This document shows positions 20,870 to 32,495 of a stretch of 64,000 nt of DNA, piece by piece. Made by a program: the position numbers and the translations under genes. How positions within the stretch are numbered: position 1 is the first letter of the stretch; each line of letters starts with the position of its first letter. Source of the stretch: Epiperipatus broadwayi (taxonomy: Eukaryota; Onychophora; Udeonychophora; Euonychophora; Peripatidae); contig JAQFVV010000050.1 in the NCBI GenBank assembly GCA_028023455.1, forward strand, positions 4,094,626-4,158,625, read 5' to 3'. The notes under the pieces are model-generated. The model was not told the origin of the DNA. It searched no databases and saw nothing but the letters and a program-made list of their open reading frames with translations.

Positions 20870-21135
20870 CAAATACATGACAGCAGCCCACATCTACACA
20901 ATACCAAAAATTCAATCTGCTGTCAAGGCAACCTCTTATGATAAAGGTGAATACCCACCCTTATCCATGGCCTAAGACATTTATAAAAATGCTAAAGATT
21001 GGCATTCACTGAAAGAGATTGAGTCTTTTAATTCAGTAAAGTTTAAATGAACCCCATTATTTGAAATACAAATAAATCTGTTTTAACAAACAGACTAAAT
21101 AGTCATTTTTAGCTTTCTAACTGCACTAAACCTGT
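20870..21135 (+). repeat. Dispersed repeat related to 15.4-15.7 kb
   Basis: Diverged copy of the sequence that precedes the Penelope-like frame. Landmarks are 'ctgctgtcaaggcaacctctt' and 'cccacccttatccatggcct'. It has no open frame. Confidence 0.45.
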
Positions 21136-21326
21136 GTATTATTTACATAATAAAGCTGTTTTTATTCAAGGTCTGATTGGTTTATAAATATAAATGTATG
21201 AAAATAGCATGCAAATGCATACCTAAGTCACTCATAAATGCTCTAGAAATGAGTTTTTTGAATACCATACAAAACAATCTATGTTTTGCATTATAGTATT
21301 TATTTATTTTTTTATTTATTTTTTTT

Positions 21327-21437
21327 AAGTGTCATAGCATCAGTCATAGCATCAGCTGGGATGTGAACCCGCAACCCAGGCAACTGCCTGCAAGTGCAAG
21401 GCAGTCACACTGACCTCTCAACCACCAATGCAAGACA
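21327..21437 (-). repeat. tRNA-derived SINE-like repeat
   Basis: On the minus strand: 'cattggtggttgagaggtca', a GCAGTTGCC stretch, B-box-like GGGTTCACATCCC, then 'gctgatgctatgacac' and a T-rich end on the plus strand. Closest to the 4.6 kb copy. Confidence 0.6.
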
Positions 21438-22269
21438 TAGTATTTATTATTTTCACATATTTTAAGATGGTATTGATGTTTTTAGCATGAAGGCTGTTGC
21501 ATTTAAATAAACTTGGTACATGCTTAGTTGAATATAGTTCTCCAATTGAAATCCTTAAATATTACTTTTGTGATGCAATCATTTGCTATTTTACAGAATG
21601 TTTAAGATGATTAGAAATCATTCCCATAATATGTAAAAGGTAGTAATAAATAATGTTTGAAAGTTTAAACTCTTCTTGGCTTTGTGTATTGCTTAGCACA
21701 GCATTGATTACTATACATATTGTCCTTGTAATGTAATATCCACTGTCCTATAACATATAAAAATTGTACCAGTTATAAGGGATAACAACTTTATGTATAT
21801 TGAAGATGATTAATGATGATATAATAGATTGCATAGTAGATGACATTCTGTGTATGATCAAAGAATATCAATAGAAAATATCAAATGATGGACAAAGATA
21901 TCTGATTTGTAGTCAAGGATTGAGTCTGTAATATTCAGTAAAGTGATTGGCTCTTTCTCTAAACTGCTTCTTACACATCTCTTAATAATGCATGCATTAC
22001 ATAGTGACATACTTTAGCTAACCGCCACAAACATTTTAAGAAAATAACACATATGAGTGACATAATCATACCATCACATAATTTTGTAAACCATTTAAAA
22101 ACATTCTGAGACTCATAGCTTTACAATCATACACATTCTTATCCTCTTCAAGAATTTAATAGCAGATTTGATCAATTTAAAGTTAATGTTAGTTTAATTA
22201 TTCCATCATGGATTAATGCCAAAACATGATGTCACAATTCATGTCATAACTTATTATTCAATCATATTA
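21438..22269. other. AT-rich gap
   Basis: No gene, ribozyme or family repeat recognised. Confidence 0.5.
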
Positions 22270-22450
22270 TCACCTTAATGTGTTTTTGTGGTAAATAGCT
22301 ATGCTATGTTGGTATGTAATACATGTATTGATTCTGACATAGCATTACAAGTAAATAAAAGAAAGAACCAATGTCCAGACACCTTTGCACTAGGATGTAC
22401 TATGCATTTATGTGTATGTGTTTCTAGAAATAGTAATCAATTTATTGCAA
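22270..22450. repeat. Possible dispersed repeat, relative at 27.03-27.17 kb
   Basis: Shares with 27035-27170 the ordered phrases 'ttttgtgg.gaatag / ttttgtggtaaatag', 'ctatgc..a..taatacatg', 'gattc...gaca', and 'caatgcatgtat..gtgtgtg / ctatgcatttatgtgtatgtg'. The 95-residue frame at 22288-22575 spans it. I do not recognise a protein domain. Confidence 0.35.
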
Positions 22451-22899
22451 AATTATATGAAAGCTTTGAATATATGCAACCTAAATATCCTTTATTATAC
22501 ATTCTATTAAGTATAAGCTTTCTGTATTTAAATGTTTTTTATATCATAAATTTTCATTTTTGTAAATTTAGGTGAATTAGAATCTGACTGCTAATAATAT
22601 TAAAAAAGATTTTATGAAGATATCGACGGTTAAAATTGTTTTATAGTCAAGTGAAATTAAAATATAATAATGCTGAAATTAATAAGGGAGTGGATTTCAT
22701 TATCTTAGATTAATAAATTTAATTGTTGCCAAAAAATTTTAGCATAGGATCTACATTTCCTCTATCTTTAGATTGATAAATAATGCTAAATGTTGGAATA
22801 AATCAAAATAAATAAGGGCACCTTATTGTTAAATCATTTAGAATGGTCATACTAAAGGTAGTTTGTTTGCACATCATAGGCAATATTATCATTATCTTC

Positions 22900-23110
22900 A
22901 AACATTATTGATATATTGCAAGATGGAGGTCTCTTCAAGTTCAATCCATCTTCTCTGCCCTCTAGCCTCTGTTTTTCACTTTATCCTAGCACACTTATTT
23001 TATGCATCCATCTCCCATGTGGTTTAGGTCTTTTACTTCTCGTGGAATCTAGGTTAAGAGTTCAACTGTTTACCTATTATCATCTCTTTTAGCAATATGT
23101 CCACATGCTT
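22900..23110 (-). pseudogene. RTE-like 3' fragment
   Basis: Nucleotide similarity by eye to 13800-14045: 'ttgcaagatggagg', 'aagttcaatccatcttct', 'tctagcctct', 'ttattt..gcatccatctcccatgtggt' and 'tagcaatatgtcca'. The last of these encodes the GHIA part of the RT tail on the minus strand. Only a short tail piece remains. Confidence 0.6.
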
Positions 23111-23270
23111 TTCATTGTTAGGAAAAAGAACCTTTAGGATAGGCCTCCTCAAAAAATTAGCATTGTATGTAATAAATTAAATAAAATAAAAAGTAAAAAG
23201 AAACATTCCTGTTACATGGCTCATGTTGAGTCAAACATATGGTTGTGTATATTTGAACAAGCTTTGGAGT

Positions 23271-23391
23271 TGTTTTTTTTTTTGCATATGTCATAGCATC
23301 GGCCAAGAGGCGAACCCACAACAACCATCTGCAATCAACTGCTTGATTGAAAAGCAGCTGTGCTGACCTCTCGGCTAACAACGCTTGACAG
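23271..23391 (-). repeat. tRNA-derived SINE-like repeat
   Basis: On the minus strand: 'gttagccgagaggtcagc', 'acagctgctttt', B-box-like GGGTTCGCCTCTTGG, 'ccgatgctatgac', then a poly-A run (T run at 23271-23283 on the plus strand). The 74-residue minus frame across it is an artefact. Confidence 0.6.
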
Positions 23392-23599
23392 CTCTGGAGT
23401 TTTGATTACTAATTAATGTGTTTTTTTTTAAAATTTCATAACAAATGATTAACTCAAACACAGGCTTATTATATGCCTGTATCTACATATGTAATATATA
23501 GGGTATATGAGCACAGACTTTCACATGACCCATCACTCTCCACTCTATCTCATAACACTGATACACTTGAACACATATATGTCAAAAAAATAAATAATC

Positions 23600-23643
23600 A
23601 CCAATATACGTATTTCATGCTAAACCAGCAATCATCGATTGGT
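23600..23643 (-). ncRNA. Decayed hammerhead, RZ-A
   Basis: Stem I (ACCAA/TTGGT), GAAA and stem III are kept, but the core reads TCGATGA. Confidence 0.6.
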
Positions 23644-24004
23644 CCAGATTACCATCTCTGTACATATATGCTATAAGTGCTCAGATATAAATTAAGATAG
23701 CCAAGTCTGTGCTCATATACCCTATATATTACATAGTGAGGTCTGCACATCCCTTGTATATGTACTAAATGGATTATGTCCTGTACATAAGGGGTCATAT
23801 TGACTTTAGGTCAACATGGGTGTGACAGGAATCTCAGACTCAGGGTGGCCTTTGAGCATTCTATCATCAGATTTTCAATTGGATGGACGGTTGAAGAGTT
23901 GGAGTGTGGAGTAGATTGAAGCCTGTCCATTAAAGTATGAAGATTGGCTATCTTAATATATATCTAAGCACTTATAGCATATATGTGTAGAGATGGTAAT
24001 CTGG

Positions 24005-24048
24005 ACCAACTGATGATTGCTGGTTTAGCATGAAATGCGTATATTGGT
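24005..24048 (+). ncRNA. Hammerhead ribozyme, RZ-A, intact core
   Basis: ACCAA, CUGAUGA, stem II UUGCUG/UAGCAU with GUU loop, GAAA, UGCGUAUA with AUA triplet, then UUGGU pairing perfectly with ACCAA. Predicted cleavage after 24043. Confidence 0.78.
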
Positions 24049-24199
24049 AATTATTTATCTTTTCAACATATATGTGTTCAAGTGTATCAGTGTTATGATA
24101 TAGAGAGGAGAGTGGTGTGTCATGTGAAAGTCTATGCTCATATACCCTACATATAACAAATGATTGTAAAGTATTGAAAGCATGCTTTAACTACTGTTA

Positions 24200-25330
24200 T
24201 TTTATTTTTTTTTATAAAATATAGAATTTTATTCAGAAATTTAGTTACAATATATGATAATAGTTAAACATAGGATATATTACATGATAATCAGTGGGAT
24301 GAAAGCTCACTATTGATATTTTGTTTGACACCAGCTAAAAGGATTAATATGAAGCATATCAGCCAGGAACAAGTCTGGAATAGTATCCTGTTGATATAGA
24401 TGACCAAGCTTGCATGTCTCATATAGTTCAGTGATAGGTCTAATCCTTTGTCCATGCTCCACATGACCAAATTGATCCTTCATACCAGAGGTTACTTACA
24501 TAATAACTCAGGATCTGGGCAATAATCATGCAGAGCAAGGTAAGTTATCACAAAGGAATGCAGGCCATTCAGCCTCAAATTACTCTCCAGGGAAGATTTC
24601 TATTTAGGAGTAAAAGGGATCAGCTTTGGGGTCCAGATCAATAACCTCCATGTGGAGTCATAGATGTAAGAGGGGGCCAAATTCTGGTCCCTTTTCTGAA
24701 TTTTTTCCATTTTGTTAATATAGAGTTCAAGCAGATGCTCTAGTGCATGATTAAAGGTGAGCCAGCACCATGTGTACCATAGCGAAAACAGTACAAATGT
24801 TATTCATATCTCTGGGATGGATCCACATAGTATATTGTCAATGAGAGTCGACAGGGCAGGCATATTGTTATTTAACATGGAAGCTATAAGGACTCTGTAG
24901 GGGTGAAGGGAAACACAGTGGCAGAGGAAGTGAAGACAAGTTTCATCCTCTCTGAGGCATAGTGAGCAAGTGGACTCTATGTTTGAGAATCCTTGGTGAT
25001 GCACCAGAAAGTGTTTAGTAGGCAAGACGTTAATATTTATCTCCATCAGGAAATCAAAATATTTGGGTTCAAGAAACCATCACTTAAATTTCTTGATTAG
25101 CAGATGGTTGTTAAGCCTGAGAATAGTTAATCCTGCAGAAACATCAGGGTTAAGGATGTAGTGTGCATCCCAGAACTTGATTTTCATTGAAGACGATTTT
25201 ATAGGAAGCATAGTATGTTTGGAGATAAGACATGCGAGGGCTGCCAGCCAGTCAGTACCAATAGGGGGTGGTTTATCTGTGGGAGTGACCTCTCTGTTAT
25301 TTTTACTAATACACATGAATGTTCATGTAT
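24200..25330 (-). pseudogene. Retroelement ORF fragment with RT-type zinc finger
   Basis: The minus strand has two near-adjacent open frames, 25316-25080 and 25046-24804. They continue across a stop near 25080 as 'WFLEPKYFDFLMEIN' and then CSLCLREDETCLHFLCHC (C-x2-C...E-T...H-x-x-x-C). That is the zinc-binding motif found at the C-terminus of many LINE reverse transcriptases, next to or after RNase H. Downstream coding-like sequence with stops continues to about 24200. No catalytic RT motif is visible, so the clade is undecided. GC content is higher than the flanks, as expected for once-coding DNA. Probably an old, 5'-truncated, dead LINE. Confidence 0.55.
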
Positions 25331-25690
25331 ATTATTATGATTATGCATCATTATTTCTCATAATCAATACAACGAAATTGTGTGTTTAAGTCAAAATATC
25401 GTGACCTATTTATTTGAAAGCTTTTAACTTATTGTTTAATGATAGTTTTGATAAAGGCAAACCAGTAATCTATATGCTATGATTATGTAATGGCCTAAAG
25501 ATATAGTTAGCTAAAACTAAATAATCACAAAGTAATATATATCAATCCAGTTTTTCTATACTGTATAAGAATTTTTTTATTTTATATCAGGGCAGAAAAG
25601 TTATATTATATACAGTAAAACTTGTAATAAATTTAGAATTTTATTTTTGAAATTTCGTTAAAATTTGCAGCCAGAAAATTCTTGAGAAAC

Positions 25691-25790
25691 GTTGATCGTC
25701 GAGTGGTTGGCGCAGCTGCCTTACAAGAAGTTGTCCCGGGTTAGCAGGTTCGCTTCCTGGTCGATGCTATGTCACGTGAAAAAAAAACTA
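25691..25790 (+). repeat. tRNA-derived SINE-like repeat with clear A and B boxes
   Basis: Contains GAGTGGTTGGCGCAGCTGCC, whose TGGCGCAGCTGC fits the Pol III A box well. About 35 nt on comes GGTTCGCTTCC, a good B box. It then runs 'gatgctatgtcacg' and a short A-run. The best-preserved head of the five copies. I do not see a complete tRNA cloverleaf or CCA-proximal acceptor stem, so SINE rather than tRNA gene. Confidence 0.65.
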
Positions 25791-26062
25791 GCTGTGTGGA
25801 CTGGAATAATAGTGTATACATATATGTAAATAAATGTTTATATATTGCAGGTTCATTTATGTATGATTTTGATAATGAATAGCCTGACTTTTTGGCTTCA
25901 TTATCCAAGCCACCATCTGGGTGATGAATAAAATATTATAAAGATAGTTGTAGAGGTTCTGTAAATTCTGTTTTATAATGATGTTAAAGTTCCACCACTG
26001 GAAATAAACAAGTATATAAAATTTTCAAAAAAGTCAGAAAATGTTTAGAATAATATGTTTTA

Positions 26063-26227
26063 ACCATAAGGGACTTGAACACAGATTTTCAAGATCCCTT
26101 CAGCTACATGCTCTACTTTATATAACCAATACGCATGACCACACACATGTGTGTTGATTGTATGAGACAAAGTGGATGGCTGAAGGGAGCTTGAAAGACT
26201 GTGTTCAAGTCATTTATGGTTACATCT
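26063..26227. mobile_element. Short palindrome made of RZ-A ends
   Basis: Left arm 'aaccataagggacttgaacacag.tttcaag' and right arm 'cttgaaagactgtgttcaagtca..atggtt' are inverted, with 'cacatgtgtg' at the centre. It has the RZ-A terminal segments but no HHR. Confidence 0.65.
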
Positions 26228-26266
26228 AAAATTTAATGTACATTTATTATACTTGTAATATATTTT

Positions 26267-26723
26267 TTAAACACTTCTAAATAGGAAGAAGTTTTCATAA
26301 GTCATCCCGTTTATTGATACAATGTGATCATGTTGGTATCTCAATGGTTTCTTTGATCTTACATTGGGGGAAAGTATCACATCTGGATAGGATCCTGGTA
26401 TTAGATAAATCAATATTGTAACCTGAATCCATAGCATGGGGTGAGATTGTTGATGATGATGAGTGTTACTTAACTGCATTAGCATGTTAATCTCTTCTAG
26501 TAAAAATGTGATAATTGCTCATATCTACATAAGAAGCTTTACAAATGCCGCATAAAATTTTATAAACTCCATGAGCCTCAAAAGGGATTGAATCATTAGG
26601 CTTGGTTATGGTGTTATTAATTTTTTGATAATTAACATGTGTGGCTTTATATTGTAATATTTTAGCATGTGTCCAACACTGTCTATAGTTCCTTATCAAA
26701 ATCATACATAAGTGAACCCACAA
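26267..26723 (-). pseudogene. Second Penelope-like GIY-YIG endonuclease fragment
   Basis: The minus strand at 26723-26487 translates to a frame with GVYKILCGICKASYV: an intact G-V-Y, a C-x2-C knuckle, and SYVD in place of YIG-E. After a stop and a frameshift, 26440-26290 gives HAMDSGYNIDLSNTRIL (20-residue spans only), then CKIKETIEI and HCINKRDD. These are the H...D...N-T-IL / EAIEI / C-NR-DG blocks that end Penelope-type endonucleases. It is clearly a different Penelope lineage from the 15.7 kb copy. Frameshifted, with several stops; dead. Confidence 0.75.
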
Positions 26724-26769
26724 AGAATATCATACATTTGTAACTCATGAAAATCTTCGTTTTTATATA

Positions 26770-26945
26770 TATGTCATCATCATCATTGTCAACTATTATC
26801 AATCCACTGCTTGATGAAGGTATCTCCAAGTTCAATCCATCTTCTGCAATCTCTAATCTCTCTTCACCTTATCACCAATGCACACTTTCTTATTTCATTC
26901 ATCCATCTCACATGTAGTCTTTTTCTGGGTCTTATAAATATAAAT
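26770..26945 (-). pseudogene. RTE-like 3' fragment
   Basis: Begins 'catcatcatcattgtcaact', then 'ccactgcttgatgaaggtat', 'ccaagttcaatccatcttct', 'ctaatctctcttcacc' and 'catccatctcacatg', parallel to 13800-13970 and 22900-23030. Confidence 0.6.
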
Positions 26946-29231
26946 TGTCTCTTAACGCATGATATGTGGTGAAATGAGCTATTCTCCATAAAAAATTTAA
27001 GGCTCATGATCCAGACAAGCTAGTGCCTTAATAGTTTTTGTGGCGAATAGATAAATTATATGCTATGCAATACATGCAAGGATTCAAAGGTGACACTATA
27101 AACAGCATGGTGGGAAAATATCACTTTTTCACTGGGGCACAATGCATGTATATAAATGTGTGTGTGAATGAATAATAAAATAACTTAACACATTGATCAC
27201 GATGTATCAGAAGAAAATCTTATTCAAAGTTTATATAAAAATAAAGTTATAGATTTGCAATAGTAATAGAAAGAAAGTTTGAAAACTAAATCGTTAAGAA
27301 CTGGATATGAACTTTTATTTTTATAATTTGATCCATACCGTTTATTAAAAAATTTATTTTCTTTGATAATATTAAGAACTCAATATATTCGTCCATTAAT
27401 ATCTATATAATAAAAATATTACATTTTTTCCAAACTAAATCTCCAGCTGAAAATATCGGAAATGCGTTTTGCATAATTGACGAGAAAATTCAAGATATTC
27501 GTATAAAAAATAATAAGACCTTGCACACAATAGGATATAAATTGATCTTATAAAAGACTGCATCTTTATCTTTTTATACATATATATATATATATTGTCT
27601 TCTATAAAATCATTTTCTGATATTAATACGAACCATCTTTTAATTATTATTTTTTATTTTATCTTTTTAAATATATTTAAATATTTCCTTTATATTTGTA
27701 TTCAATCAAATTTTCTTTCTTCTTAGTTTTAAAAATCGTCTATAATAATTTTTTGTGGTTTTTCTATTTCTGAAAATCCATCTAGTGCCCCTGCCCCCCC
27801 CCCCATTTTTAATTAGTGTTAATAAACAAATCGTTTTCTTTATACTACTATATTTTTGATATTGTATGTTTCTTAATCTTATATTTATTTAGGTTCAATT
27901 AGTTTGTTAGTAAGCTACTCATTGGAGCTTAAAATTTTATTCTAAATGAAATATTAAACATGATTTTTTTTAAAACTTCTAACAAGTCACTCATAGCCTT
28001 ATATTATATTATGTGGTTTTTTTTCATTTCTTTTAGCTTAATTTCATTCACTTTCAGCTATCTTTGGTATTCGTTTGGCAGTATTGTGGTTATTTGTTGG
28101 TAAAAACTGCTATTAAAATATATATTGATTTACTAATTTAGAAAAAAGTCTGAAAATATCAGTATTATACAAGGAACCTAATATAAATGAGTTAACAATG
28201 TGAGTGAAACATAGTTGTTTTTTTTTGTTTTTGTGCTTGGAAACCCATGCCAGGACTTGAAAATACATTGTTTTACTTAGATTTCACAAATACAAATTGT
28301 ATTTTCCATGGTTTATTTCATACTTAAGATTATTAATGCGAACAATATATATGAAATATTTGTTTTAGATCAGAATTTATTTAAAGTCAGATTTTATTCG
28401 AAAATGCTTTTTTTTAGAAGATGAATCATAAGAAATATAATACCATAAAGCAGGACATTATTATTGGGGGGAAAAAAACCCATCATAAATACTATATAGC
28501 AAATATTTTTTGTAATAATTATATCAGAAATTTTAAATCATATTTTTTTTGCTTTATACAATTTCTTTTTCTCCTCATATCCCCTTTTAATAAAAGTCAT
28601 TTCAATAATTCCACTATCCTGTCATCGTAGTCTCAAATTCTGTAAAAAGACTAAAGCAAGAAATCATAAAACATCTACCTTTCTTACAAATTTCTCCCAT
28701 TCTTCATACAATTTATCCTGATTCAAGATGCTATACTCATAAAATTAAAGTTCAATACTTTCTCTTTTACTAACACATCAATTACAATACAATCCAAATC
28801 CTTAATCATTGTTTCTTCTTTCTCTAGTATCTAAAGCTCCTGTTAATCCCAAATGATTATAAACTTATTTTCATGTTGCCATATAGTATCTCATATTTTA
28901 TCTATTTTTTATTCTTATACAACTTCAAACTAATTGATTCTTCTTCCCTTAGTTCTCCATAGAGTGTATGCTTGTGTAATCAGTAGATGACAGATAGCAG
29001 TGTTTTAAATCAACTATATTAAAGCTTTTCCTATTTCTAGATTAGTGTTTAGTTTATGGATTTTATCTGGATAAGTTACCTGGAAATATTTTCAATATCT
29101 TAAAGGTAATGGGTAAGCAGCATTCTTGTGGCACTCTGTTAGTATTTTGTTTAATTGACAGTCAGATTTAGCTATTAAGTCAATAAATAATATCTGAGCC
29201 AATGAGGAGCTATAATATTAATATCATCAAT
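26946..29231. other. Long AT-rich gap
   Basis: Nothing coding recognised. It contains a (TA)n run at about 27578-27594, a C-run at about 27791-27804, and the weak repeat relative at 27035-27170. The 69-residue frame at 28421-28630 is low complexity. Confidence 0.5.
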
Positions 29232-29411
29232 GTTCTTTATTACTTTTTAGAATGCTTTTATATAATCCACTATTGATAGTTTCAATTGCCCCAGCAATCT
29301 TCTTCAGTACTTCTACTTATATTTCCAAATAAGTTCTGAAGAAGATTTCTGGGGCAATCGAAACCGTCAATAGTGGATTGTAAAAAAGCATTGTAAAAAG
29401 TAATAAAGAAC
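29232..29411. repeat. Hairpin (foldback) repeat
   Basis: Arms of about 76 bp with few mismatches: left GTTCTTTATTACTTTTTAGA ... 'gccccagcaatcttcttcag', right 'ctgaagaagatttctggggc' ... TAATAAAGAAC. The loop is about 28 nt. Confidence 0.8.
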
Positions 29412-30715
29412 ATAGATGATATTAATCTTGAATGGATTTAGCAAAGCAATAAGAAAGATAAAGTGATAATGATTTCTCATTGTTTATCTTTTAATTATTA
29501 TAGTTTATTCTAACACTTATACTTACAACCTGTCTCATTTCATTTAATTACAACTATAGTTTTTAGTATAGCCATCAAAATGGGTGTTGTGTTTTTTAAA
29601 AAAAAAAATTAATTATACTTTTCTAAATGCATTAACTATTAATAATAGTACACATGTTAGTATAGAATATAAATAGTAGTGATATTATCTTTTAACTTTC
29701 CTACATGTTGCCCATCTGACCAGTAACAACTAGCATGGAAATTGATTCAGTGACATATAAATGTGTAAGTCCTAATGTTAAGGTAATGCTCTAATTAGCT
29801 AGAAAATCTTTCAAAGGCAACAGTTAATAGAAATTTTTCATTTAGGACAAGATTAATGAGTGATTCTTGAACTTTATGGATTATGGTTCTCCAATGGAAT
29901 GTAGAAAATAATACACTAATTCAAATGGAATTATTCTCCTCTCTTCTTTGGAGTTATGGCCTGACCAGTGACAGATAACATAAAATTTGCATCAGTGACT
30001 TTTAAATTTGTATAATATACATGTAATACCATGCTGTAATTAACTAGACTATTCTGTTATAGGTAACTATGAGTAGAAGTTTTATATGTTTATCTATGGG
30101 AGTCCTGATTTTTCTAATATTTCCAATTAGGGCAAGATTTGTGAGTGATTTTGGAAAATTGTGGATTTGTGCACTTAGTTAACTTTCAAGATTATATTCT
30201 GTAATACAAATGAAATTGATGGTTTTACTGGTGGCACCTATCATGGAAATTAAACCATTGATATTTATGATTTGTGTATACTAAATATAAGATGATGTTA
30301 CAACTAATTGGGCACCAATTAGTAGGCATTTATATATATTTATCTAAAACAAATTTCCTGATTTTTTCATCTAAGAGCAAGGTTAATGACTAGTTTCCAA
30401 ACATTGTGGATTATCACATTAAGTTATGAGGTTATTTCCTATAATACAATGTTTTATTATTATTATTCTCTATTTTTCAAGCGTTTCGACCAGTAACTGA
30501 GTTTAAAATATCTAACTAATTAGGTCATGTCATCAGAGACAACAATCTGTTGCAAATAATTCATAAATAATCCTAAAATAATAATCTACAATGTTGATAA
30601 ATCATATATTACTTTTGCTCTTAAAAAAAGAAAATGGAGAAATCTAGATTATCCTCATAGATAAGATTTCTACATGATTCTTACCTTTGACAGAATAATC
30701 TATTTGCATCACATG
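29412..30715. other. AT-rich gap, weak internal repetition
   Basis: The segments 29820-29900, 30110-30180 and 30340-30420 share a loose plan: 'tttt..atttagg.caagattaatgagtgattc..aa...tggatta'. 'aactagc/caactaattgggc' phrases also recur. This suggests an old ~280-bp tandem repeat, too diverged to delimit. Confidence 0.35.
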
Positions 30716-30797
30716 ATGCACAAGCCTTCTGGCATCCATTGATTACTCTGGTTGGCACAGGGTGGCACTACCATATGGAGAGTTTTGCCTTGTTAAT
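30716..30797. mobile_element. Solo RZ-B arm
   Basis: Matches the right arm of the 18.5 kb RZ-B: GCACAAGCCTTCTGGCATCC through 'ggttggcacagggtggcact' to GAGAGTTTTGCC. No partner arm or HHR adjoins. Confidence 0.75.
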
Positions 30798-31084
30798 AAT
30801 CTATTTGATTAAAATATTATCTGAAGATCAATAGTTCACTTTCTATGGCGGCAGTTACTGACCAGGTCAGCAAACCTGAAGAAAAAAAGAGGATAATAGT
30901 TGTAGAAATGTTATTTCATATTAAACTGTGTGTTATTGCCTTCAGTTGAATATATTTAGAAAGTTATAAATAAAGTTTCATTTTAAAAAAAAAAATGTTA
31001 ACATGCTACCATAACAAACCTTCAGATAAACCAATAAACATTACCTGATCACCATTTCTTATGCTTGCTTATAACTGTTATTAA

Positions 31085-31164
31085 AACAGGCAAAACTCAC
31101 TATATGTATTGATTATTCTAACTTGCTGTGTGTGGCAATACATATAGTGAGTTTTGCCTGTTTT
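31085..31164. mobile_element. Minimal RZ-B hairpin
   Basis: Only the outermost arms remain: AACAGGCAAAACTCACTATA and TATAGTGAGTTTTGCCTGTT, around a ~40-nt remnant with 'aacttgctgtgtgtggcaat'. The ribozyme is lost. Confidence 0.75.
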
Positions 31165-32049
31165 AAACCTTCAGATAGTTAGAATATCTTTTAAAAAAGT
31201 AGTAAAATAAAAAAACTTTTAAAAAAAAGGAAACAGTTTCATGGATAGAGAGCAGTTTTAGGTAATATGACTCCTTTTAATACAAAATCGTACTATTATT
31301 AATTTATATATATATACATTGTTGTCCTCACATCTTTTAATTGATCAATTTCATATGATATAATGAAATGCATGTCTTTTTGCATATTTTAAAGTGTTAA
31401 CGACATCTTTGACGAAAGATGCAAGTTAGCTGAAATAGAAAATTAAAATAAAAAAGGGTTTTAGAAAGTGCTATAGAAAATGGTGCATTTTATTACATTA
31501 TAATGTATGCATAATAACTGTCATTTTGCTTGTATTCTTTTTATCTCATTATTATTCATAAAACTATTATCTTCTTTTATTTCTTAAGAGGCTTCTTTGT
31601 TTTGTCCAATTTCTCAGCCATTTCTCACTCTTTTTTTAAAAAAAAAAAAAACACATCAATAATTTTTTCTCCCATTATATATTTATCATCAGATTCCTCT
31701 GCAAACTTGTGTTTAAGCTATATTTCATTTTAATGTCTGTTTAAAACCTTTTAACTACTGATATGCCATACTGAATTCTTTATACATCTGGTTGAGATAC
31801 AATTTTTAAAATAACATTAGTTTATGTAAAAATAGAAATAAAATATTGAATGCAATATAAAACTAACATACCAAAGTAAACATTAAAATTGAGAAAATGC
31901 AATTATCATAAAAAAAAAATTTTTTTTCAAGTTATTAATTTTAAATTTATTTATAAATTGTTAATTTTGGTGTATGTTTTGAGTTTCAAATAAAATGATA
32001 TATTATAATACTTGTCAATCATTATTTATTACACAATGATTAGTTCTTC
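31165..32049. other. AT-rich gap
   Basis: No gene or family repeat recognised. The 67-residue frame at 31530-31733 is low complexity. Confidence 0.5.
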
Positions 32050-32357
32050 TGTAGTGTAATTTTTACTATACCACTCACATGCAAGATAGGGACTGATATC
32101 TATCCACTTTTAATACCTTATGCATGGATGCAATTATAAACGCATGACCAAAGATGTATGAACTCCAAGATTCACATTTTATACTGAACCAGCACTCATC
32201 AGTTGGCTCAAACCACAATCTCTTACATATATAGATAGAAAATCAGCACTCATCAAGTAACCAAGCCACAATCTCTTACACATACATCTTTTTCACATGT
32301 CTTTGGTCATATGCTCATAATTACATCCCTCCACAAAGTATTGTCATATATATATAT
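32050..32357 (-). mobile_element. RZ-E left part, split by the RZ-D array
   Basis: Contains 'tgtagtgtaatttttactata', 'accactcacatgcaag' and 'aacgcatgaccaaagatg'. An HHR at 32165-32206 keeps CTGATGA with GAAA changed to AAAA. A second truncated HHR piece is at 32238-32262, followed by 'cacatgtctttggtcatatg'. The element resumes beyond the RZ-D array at about 35185. Confidence 0.65.
32165..32206 (-). ncRNA. Hammerhead, RZ-E, GAAA box mutated
   Basis: CCAA/TTGG stem I, CTGATGA, stem II GTGCTG/CAGTAT with GTT, then AAAA for GAAA. The G12 change should abolish or strongly reduce cleavage. Confidence 0.65.
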
Positions 32358-32451
32358 CCACAGATGGCGTTCTACCAAAAACACCGGTCAAGCGTATGTT
32401 TTGTTTACATAAACGTCAGAGTAGCATTCACTATCTCTAACTATAATTCCT

Positions 32452-32495
32452 CTTTCAGATCATGATTTCAAGCTATTTGCTATCATCAGTGAAAG
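32452..32495 (-). ncRNA. Hammerhead, RZ-D, core boxes intact
   Basis: CUUUCA (stem I), CUGAUGA, stem II AGC/GCU with a 5-nt loop and a U-U at the base, GAAA, stem III from AUCAUGAU, AUC triplet, then UGAAAG (six perfect stem I pairs). The weak stem II may limit activity. All RZ-D copies share it. Confidence 0.75.

Larger units (their letters stand above)
23455..24165. mobile_element. RZ-A inverted pair with one intact hammerhead
   Basis: A minus-oriented partial unit (about 23455-23705) is joined to a plus-oriented unit (about 23706-24165), with the same body landmarks as the 10-11 kb array. The minus HHR at 23600-23643 has CTGATGA rearranged to TCGATGA; the plus HHR at 24005-24048 is intact. 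Confidence 0.75.

Noticed and set aside
22288-22575. 95-residue cysteine-containing frame as a small secreted protein
   Set aside because: No signal peptide at the start, a hydrophobic AT-encoded tail, and part of the sequence recurs as a repeat at 27 kb.
25691-25790. Functional tRNA gene
   Set aside because: The A and B boxes are good, but I cannot fold the acceptor and anticodon stems, and four diverged relatives share the flanking tail, as in a SINE.
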